This document shows, one piece after another, positions 50,826 through 59,844 of a stretch of DNA of 64,000 nt (position 1 is the stretch's first letter; the number at the start of each line of letters is the position of its first letter). A program made the position numbers and the translations under genes. The notes beneath the pieces were generated by a model, which saw only the letters and a list, made by a program, of their open reading frames with translations, searched no databases and had not been told where the DNA came from. The stretch comes from Methylocystis iwaonis (GTDB lineage Bacteria > Pseudomonadota > Alphaproteobacteria > Rhizobiales > Beijerinckiaceae): assembly GCF_027925385.1 (NCBI RefSeq), contig NZ_AP027146.1, positions 16,097 through 80,096 on the forward strand. The letters are read 5' to 3'.

Positions 50826-51850
50826 GCCGGAAGAATATCTTTGGAGCGCTGGAAAAATTTGCCGCGGCAAACAATCCGGAGCGCACCGCAAAGAGTCCCG
50901 ATCGTCCGCTCGTGGATGTCGCCGATCAGCTGAGCGCCGCCGCGGCACCTGTCGGATCGTTGGGGCGTGTGCTGAGAGAGGCTAAACAAAAGTCCGCTCG
51001 CGCCGACGAGATGGAGCGCGCATTTCAGGAAGGCGCAAAGGTCGTCGAGCTTAGCCCCGCCGACATCGACCCGAGCTTCGCGCGCGACCGCATGTCAGGC
51101 TTTGAGCCGGACGATCTCGATGAGGGATTTCTCGCTTCGATCCGAGACAATGGGCAACAGGTTCCTGTACTGGTTCGCCCGCATCCGACAAAGCCCGGCC
51201 GTTATGAGACGGCCTACGGGCATCGGCGCATTGCTGGCGCGCGCATTCTGGGACGACCCGTGCGCGCCGTTGTACGCGCGCTGAGTGATGATGAACTCGT
51301 GGTTGCCCAGGGGCAGGAGAATGTCGAGCGAAACGGGCTGTCTTTCATCGAGAAATGCCGTTTCGCGCATGCACTAGAAAGACGCGCTTTTGCGCGCGAA
51401 ACGATCAGCCGCTCGCTATCGGTTCACAAGACGATTTTGTCGATCATGATTTCGCTGATCGAGCGGCTGCCGGCCGATATCGTCAATGCTATTGGCCCGG
51501 CACCCGCGACCGGGCGGCGCGCCTGGTCGTTGCTGGCGGACCGGCTAGATGCGCCTGGCGCGGCAGACCGCGTTCTAGAGTCAATTGCCTCGAAAGAGTT
51601 TGCCGCGGCAAATTCTGACGGACGATTTCAGTTGCTGCTCGCCGCGATGACAACGAGACCGACGAGGCCTCTAAAGGAGGCATGGAAGCGGGCCGACGGG
51701 CGTACTTTCGCGACTCTTGCGATTGACGACAAGAGGATTGTTCTGTCGATTGACCGCGCGAAGCATCCCGAGATCGCCAGGCTCGTTCTCGATCGGCTTA
51801 CGCAGTTACAGACGGAGCTTCAACAGGCGAGCCCAGAAGAGGAGGGATAG
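50822..51850 (+). CDS. repB: RepB partition DNA-binding protein of repABC
   Basis: 342 aa. The ParB-like N-terminal domain (VVELSPADIDPSFARDRMSGFEPDDLDEGFLASIRDNGQQVPVLVRPHPTKPGRYETAYGHRRIAGARILGRPVRAVVR) and central HTH (VERNGLSFIEKCRFAHALERRAFARETISRSLSVHKTILSIMISLIERLP) are clear. Two parS palindromes lie inside this gene, near codon 13 and codon 260. Confidence 0.95.
   Translation: MSRKNIFGALEKFAAANNPERTAKSPDRPLVDVADQLSAAAAPVGSLGRVLREAKQKSARADEMERAFQEGAKVVELSPADIDPSFARDRMSGFEPDDLDEGFLASIRDNGQQVPVLVRPHPTKPGRYETAYGHRRIAGARILGRPVRAVVRALSDDELVVAQGQENVERNGLSFIEKCRFAHALERRAFARETISRSLSVHKTILSIMISLIERLPADIVNAIGPAPATGRRAWSLLADRLDAPGAADRVLESIASKEFAAANSDGRFQLLLAAMTTRPTRPLKEAWKRADGRTFATLAIDDKRIVLSIDRAKHPEIARLVLDRLTQLQTELQQASPEEEG
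50857..50872. promoter_or_regulatory. parS: parS site 2 (inside 5-prime repB)
   Basis: ATTTGCCGCGGCAAAC, one base different from site 1, lies within repB codons 12-17 (the FAAAN residues). Confidence 0.75.
51598..51613. promoter_or_regulatory. parS: parS site 3 (inside 3-prime repB)
   Basis: GTTTGCCGCGGCAAAT, one base off the palindrome, again encodes FAAAN in repB (about codon 260). Confidence 0.75.
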
Positions 51851-51921
51851 TAAGAGAGCCCCGAAGCGAATGCGTGGGGCTGAATATCCGAGAAAGTCAT
51901 CATCAAGAAGGATCGAACTGC

Positions 51922-51977
51922 AAAAGAAAAAGGCCCCCGAAACGTCGCCGTCCCGGAAGCCTCTGTAAGTCCTAGCA
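51922..51977 (-). ncRNA. Predicted antisense ctRNA (repE/incA-type) between repB and repC
   Basis: On the complement: -35 TTGACA (52006-52011), 17-nt spacer, -10 TTCTGT (51983-51988), then a terminator AGGCTTCCG/CGGGGGCCT (51931-51961) followed by TTTTCTTTT. The implied RNA is about 50-55 nt, the size and position of the ctRNA that limits RepC synthesis in repABC plasmids. Confidence 0.75.
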
Positions 51978-52068
51978 AGCTCACAGAACCACTTCCGCGA
52001 ATCGCTGTCAAGAGTCTCGGCTCCGGTTTGGAGAGCGGATTTCTTTTGCCTGAATGAAGGGCAAAGAA

Positions 52069-53409
52069 ATGCAGACATATTCGTCGACGCCTTTTGGGCG
52101 GCGATCGCTGTCGCTTGCCATGGTGGCAAGCCAGGCGGCGACAAAAGAATTCGCGTCCCGCCCCGAAGCGCCGCAAATCGTCGTCCATAAATGGCGGCTG
52201 TTTCGGGCGCTGACGGAGGCGAAAGCTCCGCTTGGCGTCACCGATCGGGCGTTGTCGGTCTTGCACGCGTTGCTAAGCTTTCATCAGGAAACGGCGCTGA
52301 CGCTGCCCGAGAAAGAGGCCAACGGCTCGGAAAGCGAGACGGACCCCGGGATCGTCGTCTTCCCGTCCAATAAGGAGTTGTCGCTTCGCGCGCACGGGAT
52401 GGCGCCGGCGACGCTGCGCCGTCACATCGCGGTGTTGGTCGACGCCGGACTGATCATCCGCCGGGACTCACCCAACGGCAAACGCTTCGCCAGGAGAGGG
52501 CAGGGGGGTGCCATCGAGGACGCCTACGGCTTCGACCTAACACCGCTGGTTGCGCGCGCGACCGAAATCGAAAATCTCGCCGAAGAGGTTCGCGCCGAAA
52601 ACCGCGCGATGGCGCTGCTGCGCGAAAAAATTACTCTGGCGCGGCGCGACATCGTCAAGATGATCGAGACTGGGATGGAAGAGGGGGTTTGCGGCGACTG
52701 GGAAACCCGCCACAGCGATTATCAGGCGCTTGCCAGCCGCCAGGCGCGAAAAATGACGCGGACCGATTTAGAGGCTTTGGCGGGTGAACTCGCCGCGCTC
52801 GCGGCCGAAATCAATAGTGTGCTGGAGAACCACGTTAAACGCCAAAATAAGAGCGCCAATGAGTCTCAGACTGAGCGCCACATACAGAATCAAACCACAA
52901 ACATTTCTGATCTTGAACCTAGCCTTCGAGAAGGCAGGGCCGAGCCGCCCGGGCCAATCGGCGAGGAAGCGGATGGCGATGGGGCAGGGGCGTTGGAATC
53001 TGAGAGGCAGGAAGCCGAAACGCGCATCCGTCCTGGGCCGCCGCCCGCGCCAAGATCCTATCCGCTTGGGATGGTGCTGCAAGCCTGTCCGGATATCGTC
53101 GATTACGCCAGGGGCGGGGAGGTTTCATCGTGGCGCGATCTCGCAACGGCCGCCGCGACGGTTCGTTCTGCCCTTGGCGTTTCGCCCGACGCCTGGGCGC
53201 AGGCGCTCGAGGTTTTGGGCGAACATGACGCCTCGATCGTAATCGCCGCAATACTACAGCGGGGCGACGAAATCACATCCGCCGGCGGCTATTTGCGCGC
53301 GCTGACGGCCAAGGCGCGGGTAGGGGAGTTTTCGCTGGGGCCGGTGCTCATGGCGTTGTTGCGCGGCAAGGCCGCCAAGTCGGCGAGATTGCGAAAGGCG
53401 GCGGGGTGA
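52069..53409 (+). CDS. repC: RepC replication initiator of repABC
   Basis: 446 aa from ATG 52069 (AAGGG upstream; ATG 52054 also open). The N-terminal MQTYSSTPFGRRSLSLAMVASQ and winged-helix (VVFPSNKELSLRAHGMAPATLRRHIAVLVDAGLIIRRDSPNGKRF) are classic RepC; the C-terminal SYPLGMVLQACPDIVDYARGG...GVSPDAWAQALEVLGEHDASIVIAAILQ...GGYLRALTAKARVGEFSLGP too. The origin of replication is expected within this gene in this family. It acts only on its own origin. Confidence 0.95.
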   Translation: MQTYSSTPFGRRSLSLAMVASQAATKEFASRPEAPQIVVHKWRLFRALTEAKAPLGVTDRALSVLHALLSFHQETALTLPEKEANGSESETDPGIVVFPSNKELSLRAHGMAPATLRRHIAVLVDAGLIIRRDSPNGKRFARRGQGGAIEDAYGFDLTPLVARATEIENLAEEVRAENRAMALLREKITLARRDIVKMIETGMEEGVCGDWETRHSDYQALASRQARKMTRTDLEALAGELAALAAEINSVLENHVKRQNKSANESQTERHIQNQTTNISDLEPSLREGRAEPPGPIGEEADGDGAGALESERQEAETRIRPGPPPAPRSYPLGMVLQACPDIVDYARGGEVSSWRDLATAAATVRSALGVSPDAWAQALEVLGEHDASIVIAAILQRGDEITSAGGYLRALTAKARVGEFSLGPVLMALLRGKAAKSARLRKAAG

Positions 53410-53454
53410 TCGTGAAGGCTGTCGAGGTAGAAGGGGTCTGCGAGCGCCGCGCCT

Positions 53455-53973
53455 TTAGAAATTCAGGCCGGCCTTCTCGACCCAGCCGGCGGCGTTTTGC
53501 CCGATCGCGAGGACCTGCGCCCATCTGCCGTCTTGCCCGAGGACCTCGACGCGGGAGCCATAGACAGCTCGGCCAAGGATCTTCGCGTCTCCCCTTGGCG
53601 CGTCTCTGATGGGCAGATCGATTTTGGAGACCAGTGCGGAATCCAATCTCGACGGGTAAACTTTGGCGTCCGCGGTGGATTTGTCAGCCGTCGCCGTCTT
53701 CTGCCGGGTGATGATCTTCTGTTTCTCGCCGGCAGCATGCATTGTCTTGTGAGGGGCGGCGGACGTGTAAATGAGGGCGCACAGGGTGCCGAACACGAAC
53801 ACCGCAGCTGCGACGCTCTTTCCGGCGAAGAGGGCATATCTGACGCCGTCTCCGCGCGGGAGAGCTGAGGTCGCGGGCTTTGTGGCGGGCCGTGGCGTTG
53901 ATGTGTTGGCGCGGTGAGATTTCGTAGAATTTTTCTGATGACGTGACGCCCCGCCGGTCGTGACCGTCGACAT
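53455..53973 (-). CDS. Membrane-anchored SH3-domain protein
   Basis: 172 aa. A basic N-terminus and one membrane helix (about 51-70, SVAAAVFVFGTLCALIYTSAA) lead to a bacterial SH3 domain at the C-terminus (IDLPIRDAPRGDAKILGRAVYGSRVEVLGQDGRWAQVLAIGQNAAGWVEKAGLNF). It probably binds peptidoglycan in the periplasm. It is convergent with repC. Confidence 0.75.
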   Translation of the reverse strand: MSTVTTGGASRHQKNSTKSHRANTSTPRPATKPATSALPRGDGVRYALFAGKSVAAAVFVFGTLCALIYTSAAPHKTMHAAGEKQKIITRQKTATADKSTADAKVYPSRLDSALVSKIDLPIRDAPRGDAKILGRAVYGSRVEVLGQDGRWAQVLAIGQNAAGWVEKAGLNF

Positions 53974-54090
53974 GGATATCCCCTCGCCCTTTTCGAAGAT
54001 GATGATTAGACGGCGAAGGGTTTACAGAGCTTTGAAAGTCGAACGTCAGGTTCGGCTTTGAGGACAGTCTGGTCCGCCGGCTGCAGCGCG

Positions 54091-54321
54091 TCACAGGGCC
54101 GCATAACCGCGACGCACCTTCACGCGCCGCTGCCGGGCAAGAGCCTCCCTGGCTTGCGCCAAGTCGTCAAAAGCGGCCATGTGCAGGCGACCGGCGCGGC
54201 CAATCCGTCCCCATTCCGCGACTAGACACCAGCGCCCGAACAGATCGGGCGCGACCTCGAGGCGGTAGAAGCGGCGCATGTTCCTAGCGGGGTCGATGCG
54301 GTGCAGAAGGATCGCGTGCAC
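54091..54321 (-). CDS. WGR-domain protein
   Basis: About 76 aa from GTG 54321 (HAILLHRIDPARN is the usual beginning of this family; an ATG frame to 54480 adds low-complexity sequence). The domain RRFYRLEVAPDLFGRWCLVAEWGRIGRAGRLHMAAFDDLAQAREALARQRRVKVRRGYA contains the Trp-Gly-Arg signature. WGR domains bind nucleic-acid ends in larger proteins; stand-alone forms are common on alphaproteobacterial plasmids. Confidence 0.8.
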   Translation of the reverse strand: MHAILLHRIDPARNMRRFYRLEVAPDLFGRWCLVAEWGRIGRAGRLHMAAFDDLAQAREALARQRRVKVRRGYAAL

Positions 54322-54467
54322 GAGCGCGAGTCTGAGTCCTCGCGGGACGCCGGTCAAGAGACGGCGGCCTGGCGACGGTGTGCTCAGTAAATTCCCTGGC
54401 GAACGCGCCTGCTCACGTTTGCGGGCTTCCCAGACTTCCCCGTATCTTGCCGCAGGGGGAGGACGAA

Positions 54468-54791
54468 ATGAAATCAACACATCATAGCCAAGGCGCCGTC
54501 ACGCGCGCCGACCTAAGGACGGCTGTCTATGACGCTTGCTCCGGCTTGGCGCGGCGGGAGGCTGCCGATCTTGTCGACCTCATGTTAGCGGAGATCGGGG
54601 AAGCTTTGGTGAGCGGCGAACCAGTTAAGCTACGCGGTTTTGGCGCGTTTAACGTGCGCTGCAAGCGTCCGGGGGTCGGCCGTAACCCGAAGACGAAGAC
54701 GCCGGCGCCGATCGTCGCGCGCCGCGTTCTGACTTTCAAAGCGGCGCCTGGCTTGATCGCCCGGCTCAATCAGCCACCGGCTGAGTTGTAG
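54468..54791 (+). CDS. IHF/HU-family DNA-bending protein
   Basis: 107 aa from ATG 54468 behind GGGGGAGG. TRADLRTAVYDACSGLARREAADLVDLMLAEIGEALVSGEPVKLRGFGAFNVRCKRPGVGRNPKTKTPAPIVARRVLTFKAAPGLIARLN is an IHF-alpha-like fold with the conserved G-R-N-P-K-T arm. It is a plasmid-borne IHF that may assist the recombinase or transposon beside it. Confidence 0.85.
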   Translation: MKSTHHSQGAVTRADLRTAVYDACSGLARREAADLVDLMLAEIGEALVSGEPVKLRGFGAFNVRCKRPGVGRNPKTKTPAPIVARRVLTFKAAPGLIARLNQPPAEL

Positions 54792-54832
54792 ATGTTGAAA
54801 GCCTGAAACCCTTGTTCTTACAGGGCGTGGTT

Positions 54833-55870
54833 TCACAAGCCCGCCGCTTTGGTGAGATTGACCTTGAAGCGGTCGCGTTTCCTCTGATAGCGGCGGGTCA
54901 TTTCGGCCGAGGCGTGCCCAAGGTGCCTTTGCACATGGCCTTCCTCGATTTGCGCCGAGGAAGCGAGACCGGCCCGTAAGGAGTGACCGGAGAAGGCGCG
55001 GCGCCGTTCGCCTTCGGGCAAATCGCCGCGCAGGCCCGCGGCCAGCGCGGCCTTCTGGACCAGGCGGGCGACATGCTTGTCGGAGAGTCGCTCGGGCGCG
55101 ACGCCACCGTTCTTGTGGGCGACGGGCCGAAACACCGGACCCCGCGTGATCCTACCGAGTTTGAGCCAGGTCTCCAACATTGCCACGGGGCAGGTGAGGG
55201 GAGAGGAGCCGCGGCCGATCTCGACCTCGCGCCAGCCGGTCTTGCCGTTGAGGGTCAACAGCAGGCCACCGCCGTTCTGGTCGGCCCCGACGATCTCGAT
55301 CCAGCCGGTTCCGTCGTCCGTCTGCTCCGGGCCGCAGTCGAGGCCAACGATCTCCGAGCGGCGCAGGCCGCCGGCGAAGCCGATGGCGAGGAGAGCCCTG
55401 TCGCGAAGGCCGCGCAGGTCGTTGTCGAGGACCGCCAGCATCGCGAGAAGCTCGTCGGCGAAGATCGCCTCTTTCTGGACCGGCGGACGGGCGTGGGCGC
55501 GGCGGATGCCGGCCAGCACCGTGGCGATATGGGGGTCGCCCGTGTCGAGCGGGCGCCCGAGCTGGCGATAGCGCCAGCAGATGCCGGAGAGCCGGCGTTC
55601 GAGCGAGGAAACAGACAACGGCGGCCGACCCGGCCCGCCCTCGACGCAGGCGGCGAGATACAGGCCGACGGTCTGCGGGTCCGGGGGCAGGGGGTCGAGG
55701 CCCTGCCGGCGCAGCCAGGAAGCAAATTGGCGCCAGTCGGCGTCATAGGCCTTCTGGGTGTTCTCCGAGCGGGCGTTGCGGGCGTAGTCGCGGGCCTTTT
55801 CGGAGAGCGCCGCGAGATGGGGGGCGGGCTCGGCGAGCGCCCTGCCGTTGTCCTTGTCGGCTTCAGCCAT
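54833..55870 (-). CDS. Tyrosine recombinase/integrase
   Basis: 345 aa. A SAM-like N-terminal core-binding domain (RSENTQKAYDADWRQFASWLRRQG) and a catalytic domain with Arg170 (GGLRRSEI), Lys210, His296-x-x-Arg299 (HSLR), His319 (HLGH) and Tyr328 (TRRYQ). All catalytic residues are present. It lies just outside the left end of the tni transposon and may resolve cointegrates or integrate a cassette; target sites are unknown. A 16-bp repeat just upstream also occurs near the right end of the transposon. Confidence 0.88.
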   Translation of the reverse strand: MAEADKDNGRALAEPAPHLAALSEKARDYARNARSENTQKAYDADWRQFASWLRRQGLDPLPPDPQTVGLYLAACVEGGPGRPPLSVSSLERRLSGICWRYRQLGRPLDTGDPHIATVLAGIRRAHARPPVQKEAIFADELLAMLAVLDNDLRGLRDRALLAIGFAGGLRRSEIVGLDCGPEQTDDGTGWIEIVGADQNGGGLLLTLNGKTGWREVEIGRGSSPLTCPVAMLETWLKLGRITRGPVFRPVAHKNGGVAPERLSDKHVARLVQKAALAAGLRGDLPEGERRRAFSGHSLRAGLASSAQIEEGHVQRHLGHASAEMTRRYQRKRDRFKVNLTKAAGL

Positions 55871-55922
55871 TTTTGTCCTCGCTTACGCTGCCGCCGGGCG
55901 GGCCTCGCGCGCGGCTGGGCTT

Positions 55923-55938
55923 CGAAAATCCGACGCCT
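55923..55938 (+). repeat. 16-bp direct repeat, copy 1 (outside transposon)
   Basis: CGAAAATCCGACGCCT, identical to 59829-59844. It lies between the recombinase start and the transposon left end. Confidence 0.7.
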
Positions 55939-56256
55939 CGGCGGGTTTTGGGGAGCCCAAATCGGCACCTTTCGCCCTGTCGCTCCGGCTTTTTTAGCGG
56001 ACTGGACGCCATTGATTTTGCTGGAATCTGATTCCGGCATAATGAGCGGACTCCGGCCGGATTTGCGGAATATTTCGGTTTGATTGGCGGACGGCCGCGG
56101 CGTTTCGCATTGATGTCGCTCCGAGGGGCTTCTGCTGCTTTCAACGAACGCAAACGCATGAAAATGCGGCGAATCAGACGAATCATGATAGATTGGTTTC
56201 GGTCTTTTTCGCGGATTTTTCAGGCTTGATTGCCGGACGACGCGGGGGAGCGCCTC

Positions 56257-57900
56257 GTGACAAGGATCGACAAGCTCGAAGTCGATGACGAACGCTGGCG
56301 CGAGGCCACGGCGCGCGCCGCGGTGATCCGCCCGCTGATCGCGCAGGATTCCGTCCATCCGCAAGCAATCCGCGACGCCTGTCGGGAGCTCGGCGTCAGA
56401 AGGACGCGGCTTTACGAGTTGATCGAACGGTTCCGCGCGTCGCCCGTCGTCAGCTCGCTCGTGGCCGGGCGACGCGGTCCGAAGAAAGGATCCAGCCGGC
56501 TTACGCCGGAACAAGACCAGCTCATCGACGGCGCAATCAAGGAATTCTATCGCACGCGGCAGAAGCCGAGCGTCAATGCGCTGCGCCGGCGTTTGCGTCA
56601 GTTGTGTCAGCAGCGCGGCCTGCGCCCGCCGTCGTGGGACGCGATCAAAGCTCGGGTCGCGGGCACGGACGAGCGCTTGCTCGTACAGGACCGGGAGGGA
56701 GCGGAGGCCGCTCGCACGCGCTTTGCGCCGGTCGTTGGCGAATACCATGCGAGCCATGCGCTGGAAGTCGTGCAAATCGATCACACTAAGGTTGATTTGT
56801 TCGTGGTCGACTCCGTGCATCGCGAACCGATCGGACGGCCGTGGCTGACCCTGGCGATCGATGTCGCCAGCCGCATGGTGGCGGGGTTCTACGTCTCGCT
56901 CGAGGCGCCGTCGTCGACTTCCGTGGCCTTGGCCATCCAGCATCTCGTGCTGCCGAAGGAGCCCTGGCTGGCGCGGCTGGGCATCGCCGCCGAATGGCCG
57001 GTCGCCGGGATTCCCGAGGCGCTTCATCTCGACAACGCCAAGGAGTTCAAGGCGCGCGCGCTCGAGCGCGGCTGCGAGGAGCATGGCGTTCGACTGATCT
57101 ATCGTCCCGTGGCGCGGCCCCACTACGGCGGCCATATCGAGCGGCTGATCGGCACGATGATGGGCGCGGCGCATCTGCTGCCGGGCACGACATTTTCGAA
57201 TGTGGCCGAGCTCGGCGACTACGACTCCGCCAGGCATGCCGTGATGACTCTCGACGAGCTGGAGCGATGGCTGGCGCTGGAAGTGGTCCGGTATCACAGC
57301 GAGTTGCACGCCGCATTGAAGCAGCCGCCGATAGCGGCGTGGCGGGAAGCTTTGGCCGCTCGGCGGGTGTCGCCGTCGCATCCCAACGATCCGGCGGAGT
57401 TTCTTCTCGATTTTTTGCCGTTCAAGGAGCGCAAGGTTCGGCGTGACGGCGTGCGCTTGTTCGACCTGCGTTATTGGGACGACGTTCTGAGCCCCTGGGC
57501 GGGACGGCTGCGGCGCCGGCTCAGGATCAAATATGATCCGCGCGATCTCTCGAAAGTTTTCGTCGAGGATCCCGACGGCGGCCACTGGCCGGTGCGTATC
57601 GCTGATCTCAGCCGCCCGCGCATCACGCTGGCGGAGCACCGACAAGCGCAAGCCGCGCTGAGGGGGCGTGGGCGATCGCTCGTCGACGAGCGTCTGATTT
57701 TCGAAACCGTCGAGCAGCAGCGCACTCTGGAGGCGGCGGCCGCCATGGCCACCCGCTCGGCGCGCCGTCAAACCGAGCGGCGCGAGCGCGCCCTGGCGGC
57801 GTCGGCGGACACGCTGGGAACGGCGACGACGATGGCGGCGCCTAAGGATGATGAAGACTACGCCGATTTGCGCCCCTTGAAGGTGGAGGACTGGTCGTGA
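56257..57900 (+). CDS. tniA: TniA DDE transposase (Mu/retroviral integrase type)
   Basis: 547 aa from GTG 56257 behind GGGGGAG. An N-terminal HTH region precedes the integrase core: VVQIDHTKVDLFVVD (Asp175), ALHLDNAKEFKARAL (Asp259), GGHIERLIGTM (Glu295), then the Mu C-terminal domain (VRLFDLRYWDDVLSPWAG). It overlaps tniB (GTGA). Confidence 0.92.
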   Translation: MTRIDKLEVDDERWREATARAAVIRPLIAQDSVHPQAIRDACRELGVRRTRLYELIERFRASPVVSSLVAGRRGPKKGSSRLTPEQDQLIDGAIKEFYRTRQKPSVNALRRRLRQLCQQRGLRPPSWDAIKARVAGTDERLLVQDREGAEAARTRFAPVVGEYHASHALEVVQIDHTKVDLFVVDSVHREPIGRPWLTLAIDVASRMVAGFYVSLEAPSSTSVALAIQHLVLPKEPWLARLGIAAEWPVAGIPEALHLDNAKEFKARALERGCEEHGVRLIYRPVARPHYGGHIERLIGTMMGAAHLLPGTTFSNVAELGDYDSARHAVMTLDELERWLALEVVRYHSELHAALKQPPIAAWREALAARRVSPSHPNDPAEFLLDFLPFKERKVRRDGVRLFDLRYWDDVLSPWAGRLRRRLRIKYDPRDLSKVFVEDPDGGHWPVRIADLSRPRITLAEHRQAQAALRGRGRSLVDERLIFETVEQQRTLEAAAAMATRSARRQTERRERALAASADTLGTATTMAAPKDDEDYADLRPLKVEDWS

Positions 57901-58841
57901 CGAAGATCACGAGCGATGCGGGGGCCGCGGATTACGGCCATATCCTGCCGGCCTACCGGGCGCACGCGGCCGAGTGCGACGCCGCGCGCATCGCGTGGAT
58001 CCGGTCCGATCGATGGATTGCGACGACGCGGGCCGAAGAGGCTCTGTCACGGCTCGAGGATCTTTTGAGCTATCCGCCGCGCGACCGCATGCCCTGCCTG
58101 CTGATTTACGGCGACACCGGGATGGGCAAGACCAAGATTCTGCGCAAGTTTCTCAGGGACCACCCGCCGCGCTTCGACGGCAGGACCGGGGTGACCTCCG
58201 CGCCAATCGCGGCGATGCAGATGCCGGCGGAACCGCTCGAGGGCGACTTTTACAGCGAGCTGTTGACCGCGCTGCAGGCGCCGGCGCCGATCGAAGCGCG
58301 AACGCACCGGCTCAAGGAAACCTGTCGCGCGCTCATGAAAAGCCTCGGCGTTCGGATGCTCGTCATCGACGAGGTGCACGCCTTGCTCGCGGGCACGTTT
58401 CGGCAGCAGAGGATTTTTCTCAACGCCCTTCGGTTCCTGGCGAACGATCTGAGGGCGCCGCTGGTCTGCGCCGGGACGGATCTCGCCTGCCAGGCGCTTT
58501 TGACTGACCCGCAGCTCGCCGAGCGCTTCGAGGCCTTCCATCTCGACCGCTGGAAGAACGACCGCCGCTTGGCGGAGCTCTTGATCAGCTTGGTGGGCGT
58601 GCTTCCGCTGCGCCGGCCGTCGGCGCTGCACACGGCCGAGATGAGGCGGCGCGTGCTCGAACTGACCGACGGCGTGACGGTCCGCATCTTTCGGCTCGTC
58701 GAAAGCGCGGCGATCGCGGCGATCCGGTCAGGCGAGGAGCGGATCACGGCGCAAAGTTTCCTCGACCCCGACCTCGCGCCGCCGTTGGCGGCGATGAGTC
58801 GGAACATGGATGCGCGGCTCGCACGCGCCGCGGCCCGGTGA
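57897..58841 (+). CDS. tniB: TniB AAA+ ATPase
   Basis: 314 aa from GTG 57897. Walker A GDTGMGKT (72-79) and Walker B MLVIDEVHALLAG (about 155) with the TniB pattern FLNALRFLANDLRAPLVCAGT. It selects and activates the target for TniA. It overlaps tniQ. Confidence 0.92.
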   Translation: MTKITSDAGAADYGHILPAYRAHAAECDAARIAWIRSDRWIATTRAEEALSRLEDLLSYPPRDRMPCLLIYGDTGMGKTKILRKFLRDHPPRFDGRTGVTSAPIAAMQMPAEPLEGDFYSELLTALQAPAPIEARTHRLKETCRALMKSLGVRMLVIDEVHALLAGTFRQQRIFLNALRFLANDLRAPLVCAGTDLACQALLTDPQLAERFEAFHLDRWKNDRRLAELLISLVGVLPLRRPSALHTAEMRRRVLELTDGVTVRIFRLVESAAIAAIRSGEERITAQSFLDPDLAPPLAAMSRNMDARLARAAAR

Positions 58842-59758
58842 GCCGTCGCTTGCCGATTGCGCCGCGCCCCCATGACGATGAACTGTTGTCGTCGTGGCAG
58901 GGGCGGGTCGCGTGTCGTTATGGCGTGAACCGGGAGGTCCTCGGCCTTTCGCTCGGCCTTCCTGCAGCGCTCGCCGCGCCGAGGGGCTTCGCCGCCGCCG
59001 ACTACGCGCCGGACCTCGAGGTCGTCGCCGCGTGGGCGCAGGCTTGCCGGCTCGACCCGGCGCGGATCGAGAGCTTGGCGCTCAAGCGCCGACGCGACCA
59101 GGATCGCTATGTGTGGGCCCATGAGGCAGGGGGCGCCTTCGTCGGATTTTCGGCGTGTCCGGCCTGTCTCGACGAGGATGCGAAGGCGGGCCGCGACCAC
59201 TATCTGCGGCGCTCCTGGCTTCGGGTGGAAGCGCTCCTGTGCGCCCGACACGAGCTCTTTCTCGTCGAGGATTGCGAGCGGTGTGGCGCGCGCGGGTTTG
59301 GTTTCGTGCTGCTGGACGGCGCGGCGCGCCTCGTCTGCCGGCGCTGCGGGGCGGTCGTCCACCACGCGTCCGACGAGGGCAGGGAGCCGTCGCCCGGGGA
59401 AAAAGCGGTCCTCGCCGCGCTTGGCGCGACGCCGCCGGATGATGACGCCATGGCGACGGCGCGTCTCTTGTGGTCGCTGCCGCGTCCCGGCATGGCGCGG
59501 CGACCGCTCCTTTGTTGGGTGGTCGGCCATCCGCGATCCCCGCGCGGCATGGCCCGGGAGCGCGCCGCGCCACTTTCGACCGCAAGCCTCGACTGGCGCA
59601 GGGCGACCTGGATCGGTGTGGCGCAACTGCTGGATCGCGCCGGCGCGCGCGAGGTCTTTGGCCCCCCGAGGTTCGCGCTCGATCAGCTGAAAGCCTGGAC
59701 GCAATCCCGGCCGCTTTCACCGCCCCGGGCCCGGCTAGGGCTGCATCTGGCGGCGTGA
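58838..59758 (+). CDS. tniQ: TniQ targeting protein
   Basis: 306 aa from GTG 58838. It begins LPIAPRPHDDELLSSWQGRVACRYGV, the TniQ start, and has zinc-finger pairs CPACLDEDAKAGRDHYLRRSWLRVEALLCARHELFLVEDCERCGARGFGF and CRRCG. TniQ proteins guide target choice in Tn5053/Tn7-like elements. There is no CRISPR effector nearby. Confidence 0.9.
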   Translation: MSRRLPIAPRPHDDELLSSWQGRVACRYGVNREVLGLSLGLPAALAAPRGFAAADYAPDLEVVAAWAQACRLDPARIESLALKRRRDQDRYVWAHEAGGAFVGFSACPACLDEDAKAGRDHYLRRSWLRVEALLCARHELFLVEDCERCGARGFGFVLLDGAARLVCRRCGAVVHHASDEGREPSPGEKAVLAALGATPPDDDAMATARLLWSLPRPGMARRPLLCWVVGHPRSPRGMARERAAPLSTASLDWRRATWIGVAQLLDRAGAREVFGPPRFALDQLKAWTQSRPLSPPRARLGLHLAA

Positions 59759-59828
59759 CGATCGCTGCCGAGGGTCTTCTGCCGCGCCCCGGCGCTGGGC
59801 AGTCCGCCAATTAAGCCGGAAGGCGGCG

Positions 59829-59844
59829 CGAAAATCCGACGCCT
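59829..59844 (+). repeat. 16-bp direct repeat, copy 2 (inside transposon right end)
   Basis: CGAAAATCCGACGCCT, identical to 55923-55938. Confidence 0.7.

Noticed and set aside
55255..57771. 838-codon open frame antisense to the recombinase and tniA
   Set aside because: It runs across the transposon boundary and opposite two certain genes; no domain; a high-GC artefact.
58250..59704. 484-codon frame antisense to tniB/tniQ
   Set aside because: Shadow of two well-identified transposition genes.
58838..59758. TniQ as part of a CRISPR-associated transposon
   Set aside because: No Cas genes, repeats or crRNA-like arrays in the window; element ends enclose only tniABQ.
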